From Candidatus Halobonum tyrrellensis G22 (GTDB lineage: Archaea > Halobacteriota > Halobacteria > Halobacteriales > Haloferacaceae), in NCBI RefSeq assembly GCF_000495475.1, contig NZ_ASGZ01000068.1:1-64000 (forward strand): a stretch of 64,000 bases of DNA, given 5' to 3'. Below are positions 62,222-64,000 of the stretch, one piece after another (within the stretch, counting starts at the first letter, position 1; each line of letters opens with the position of its first letter). Both the position numbers and the translations under genes were made by a program. The notes beneath the pieces are model-generated. The model did no database searches. It was not told where the DNA came from and saw only the letters and a list, made by a program, of their open reading frames with translations.

Positions 62222-63353
62222 GGCCGCCGACGGTGTCGACGCGGCCGACGGCGCCCGGCCGACGGTGCTGACGGTGGTCGGCGCCCGGCCGCAGTTCATC
62301 AAGGCGGCGCCGGTCTCGCGCGCGCTCGCCGCCGGCGGCTACGACGAGGTGTTGGTCCACACCGGCCAGCACTACGACGACGGCCTGTCGGGCGTCTTCT
62401 TCGACGAACTCGACATCCCGCGGCCCGACTACCACCTCGGCGTCGGGTCGGGGAGTCACGGCGAACAGACCGGGCGGATGTTGAGCGCGCTCGGCGAGCG
62501 GATCGCGGCGGTCGACCCGGAGTTCGTCGTCGTCTACGGCGACACCAACTCGACGCTCGCGGGCGGCATCGCGGCGAGCAAGTTGGACACGACGCTCGTC
62601 CACGTCGAGGCGGGCCTGCGGAGCGGCCGCCGGGAGATGCCCGAGGAGGTGAACCGCCTGATGACCGACCACGCGGCGGACGTGCTGCTCGCGCCGACCG
62701 AGCGCGCGATGGAGTCGCTCGCCCGCGAGGGGCTGTCCGAGCGCGCCCACCGGACGGGCGACGTCTCCGCGGACGCGGTCCGGTGGGCGCGCGAGCGCGC
62801 GCCCGCCGTCGCGGACGTGTTCGCCGACCTCGGAGTCGACGACCCGCCCGCGGCGGGCGAGTTCGTGCTCGCGACGGTCCACCGGCCGCGCAACACCGAC
62901 GACGGCGCGCGCCTGCGCGCCATCGTGAAGACGCTGACCGACTCGCCGCTCCCGGTCGTGTTCCCCGCACACCCGCGGACGACCGCGGCGCTCGAAGAGC
63001 ACGGCCTGCTCGAAGCGTTGGAGGAGTCCGAGTCCGTAATCCTGGTCGAACCCGTGGGCTACCTCGGGTTCGTGCGGCTGATGAGCGCGGCCGACCGGGT
63101 GCTCACCGACTCCGGCGGCGTCCAGAAGGAGACGTTCCTGCTCGGCACGCCGTGTGTCACGCTCCGCGAGGAGACCGAGTGGCCCGAGACGGTCGAGGCG
63201 GGCTGGAACGTCCTGGTCGGCGCGGACCCCGAGGCGATGGCCGCCGGGCTGACCGGCGAGGTGCCCGAGGCGCCCGCCGACTCCCCGTCGCCGTACGGCG
63301 ACGGCGACGCCGCATCGGAGATCGTGGAGGTGCTCGACGGTGTCCGTTCCTGA
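62214..63353 (+). CDS. UDP-sugar 2-epimerase (WecB/WbpI-like)
   Basis: This is a 379-residue protein from ATG 62214. TVVGARPQFIKAAPVSRALA, HTGQHYDDGLSGVFFDELD, VYGDTNSTLAGGIAASK, HVEAGLRSGRREMPEEVNR and LTDSGGVQKETFLLGTPC are the family segments. The GARPQFIKAA form is frequent in WbpI-type enzymes, which convert UDP-2,3-diacetamido-glucuronic acid to the manno isomer. The operon context favours that over plain UDP-GlcNAc epimerisation, which the gene at 41894 already covers. The polysaccharide deacetylase start lies within its last codons. Confidence 0.88.
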   Translation: MAEAADGVDAADGARPTVLTVVGARPQFIKAAPVSRALAAGGYDEVLVHTGQHYDDGLSGVFFDELDIPRPDYHLGVGSGSHGEQTGRMLSALGERIAAVDPEFVVVYGDTNSTLAGGIAASKLDTTLVHVEAGLRSGRREMPEEVNRLMTDHAADVLLAPTERAMESLAREGLSERAHRTGDVSADAVRWARERAPAVADVFADLGVDDPPAAGEFVLATVHRPRNTDDGARLRAIVKTLTDSPLPVVFPAHPRTTAALEEHGLLEALEESESVILVEPVGYLGFVRLMSAADRVLTDSGGVQKETFLLGTPCVTLREETEWPETVEAGWNVLVGADPEAMAAGLTGEVPEAPADSPSPYGDGDAASEIVEVLDGVRS

Positions 63354-64000
63354 CGGCCACGAGTTCGCGCTCTGTCTCACGCACGACGTCGACCGGCCGT
63401 ACAAGCGGAGCTACCGCGCGCTCGCGGACGCCGCGGGCGGCCGTCCCGGTGCGCTGGTCGACCGGGCGCGCGGTGACAACTCCTACTGGCAGTTCGGCAC
63501 GGTGCGGCGGGTGGAGGAGAGCCTGGGCGTCCGCTCGTCCTTCTACTTCCTCTCGTCGAAACACCTGCTCCGCGACCGGCCCCCTTACGAGTGGGTCCGC
63601 CCGCGGTACGTGCTCGAACACCTCGGGCGGTACGACCCGACCGCCTCCGAGGTGGCCGACGAGATGCGGCGGCTCGACGACGGCGGCTGGGAGGTCGGTC
63701 TCCACGGCTCGTACGACTCGTACGACGACCGCGACCGCCTCCGCTACGAGAAGGAGCGGCTGGAGACGGCGCTGGGCCACCCGGTCGCGGGCGTCCGCCA
63801 GCACTACCTCAACCTGACGCCGTCGACGACGTGGCACCACCACGCCGCGCTCGGGTTGGGGTACGACACCAGTCTGGGGTCGTCGACCGAGTACGGGTTC
63901 GACCACGGCTACGACCCGATCCGGCCGTTCGACGACGCGTTCGTCGTCTTCCCGCTCACGCTGATGGAGACGGCGCTGCCCGACCCCGGCGACGACGCCG
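63341..64000 (+). CDS. Polysaccharide deacetylase family protein, N-terminal part
   Basis: It starts at GTG 63341, inside the end of the epimerase gene, and runs off the right edge (220 codons visible). FALCLTHDVDRPYKRSYRAL carries the NodB motif 1 Asp pair (THDVD), and WEVGLHGSYDSYDDRDRL the motif 2 His. The YLNLTPSTTWHHHAALGLGYD segment follows. Family members remove N- or O-acetyl groups from glycans, or act on cell-wall precursors, with a divalent metal. There is no signal peptide in the visible part. As the operon's last visible gene it may modify the diacetamido sugar or the finished glycan. Confidence 0.87.

Noticed and set aside
1-64000. tRNA, rRNA, transposase, integrase or attachment sites
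   Set aside because: I looked for TTCGANTCC-type T-loops, conserved rRNA words, DDE/HUH transposase motifs and tRNA-end duplications and found none that hold up.

Overview
The window is a chromosomal segment of a haloarchaeon (class Halobacteria). The evidence is a high GC content, very acidic predicted proteins, an Orc1/Cdc6 initiator beside AACAGCGGAC-type origin repeats, a PGF-CTERM sorting signal at two protein ends, Tat signals, HalOD1 and DUF7344-type regulators, PRC-barrel and DUF3604 proteins, and short or leaderless promoters. I cannot fix the genus from sequence alone. I see no rRNA, tRNA, CRISPR array, insertion sequence or integrase.

Layout. 1-6.6 kb: small housekeeping and hypothetical genes (a truncated UPF0104-like membrane protein, DUF3604, a PRC-barrel protein, a proteasome-beta-like protein that lacks the catalytic Thr, a sulfatase-like protein). 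6.8-17.2 kb: two secreted multidomain proteins on the minus strand. One has PKD domains and a tandem 85-residue repeat broken by a one-base frameshift; the other is a 2,255-residue malectin/beta-propeller/PKD protein. A DUF7344-type regulator follows. 17.2-20.1 kb: a replication origin with ORB-like repeats on both sides of orc1/cdc6. 20.1-23.4 kb: a Tat-exported endonuclease/exonuclease/phosphatase-fold protein and three small regulatory-type genes. 24-28.5 kb: a 1,495-residue PKD/beta-helix surface protein with a run of 33 glycines and a PGF-CTERM tail.

28.8-64 kb is a large cell-surface polysaccharide or glycoprotein-glycan region. It encodes five alkaline-phosphatase-superfamily ('sulfatase-like') proteins (one is upstream at 4.8 kb), a FemAB/GNAT protein, two paralogous Tat-exported beta-helix proteins, a GT-C-like membrane protein, a DUF354 protein, UDP-ManNAc dehydrogenase and UDP-GlcNAc 2-epimerase, a GT4, a Wzx-type flippase, a DUF1616 membrane protein, and finally a tightly overlapped operon (acetyltransferase, aminotransferase, Gfo/Idh oxidoreductase, nucleotide-sugar dehydrogenase, GT2, 2-epimerase, polysaccharide deacetylase). 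That operon matches the complete Wbp/Wlb route to UDP-2,3-diacetamido-2,3-dideoxy-mannuronic acid.

The genes appear to cooperate as follows: nucleotide-sugar supply, then glycosyl transfer, lipid-linked flipping by Wzx, and outer-surface modification by AlkP-fold enzymes and beta-helix proteins. A recurrent TATAACAAAG-like element, always oriented toward the downstream gene, precedes at least twelve genes of the surface loci. It is the strongest candidate here for an undescribed shared promoter or regulon signal. A second candidate is the C-terminal RLxxLGYL tail shared by four AlkP-fold proteins and a small ribbon-helix-helix-like protein that sits divergently beside the one AlkP-fold protein lacking that tail.
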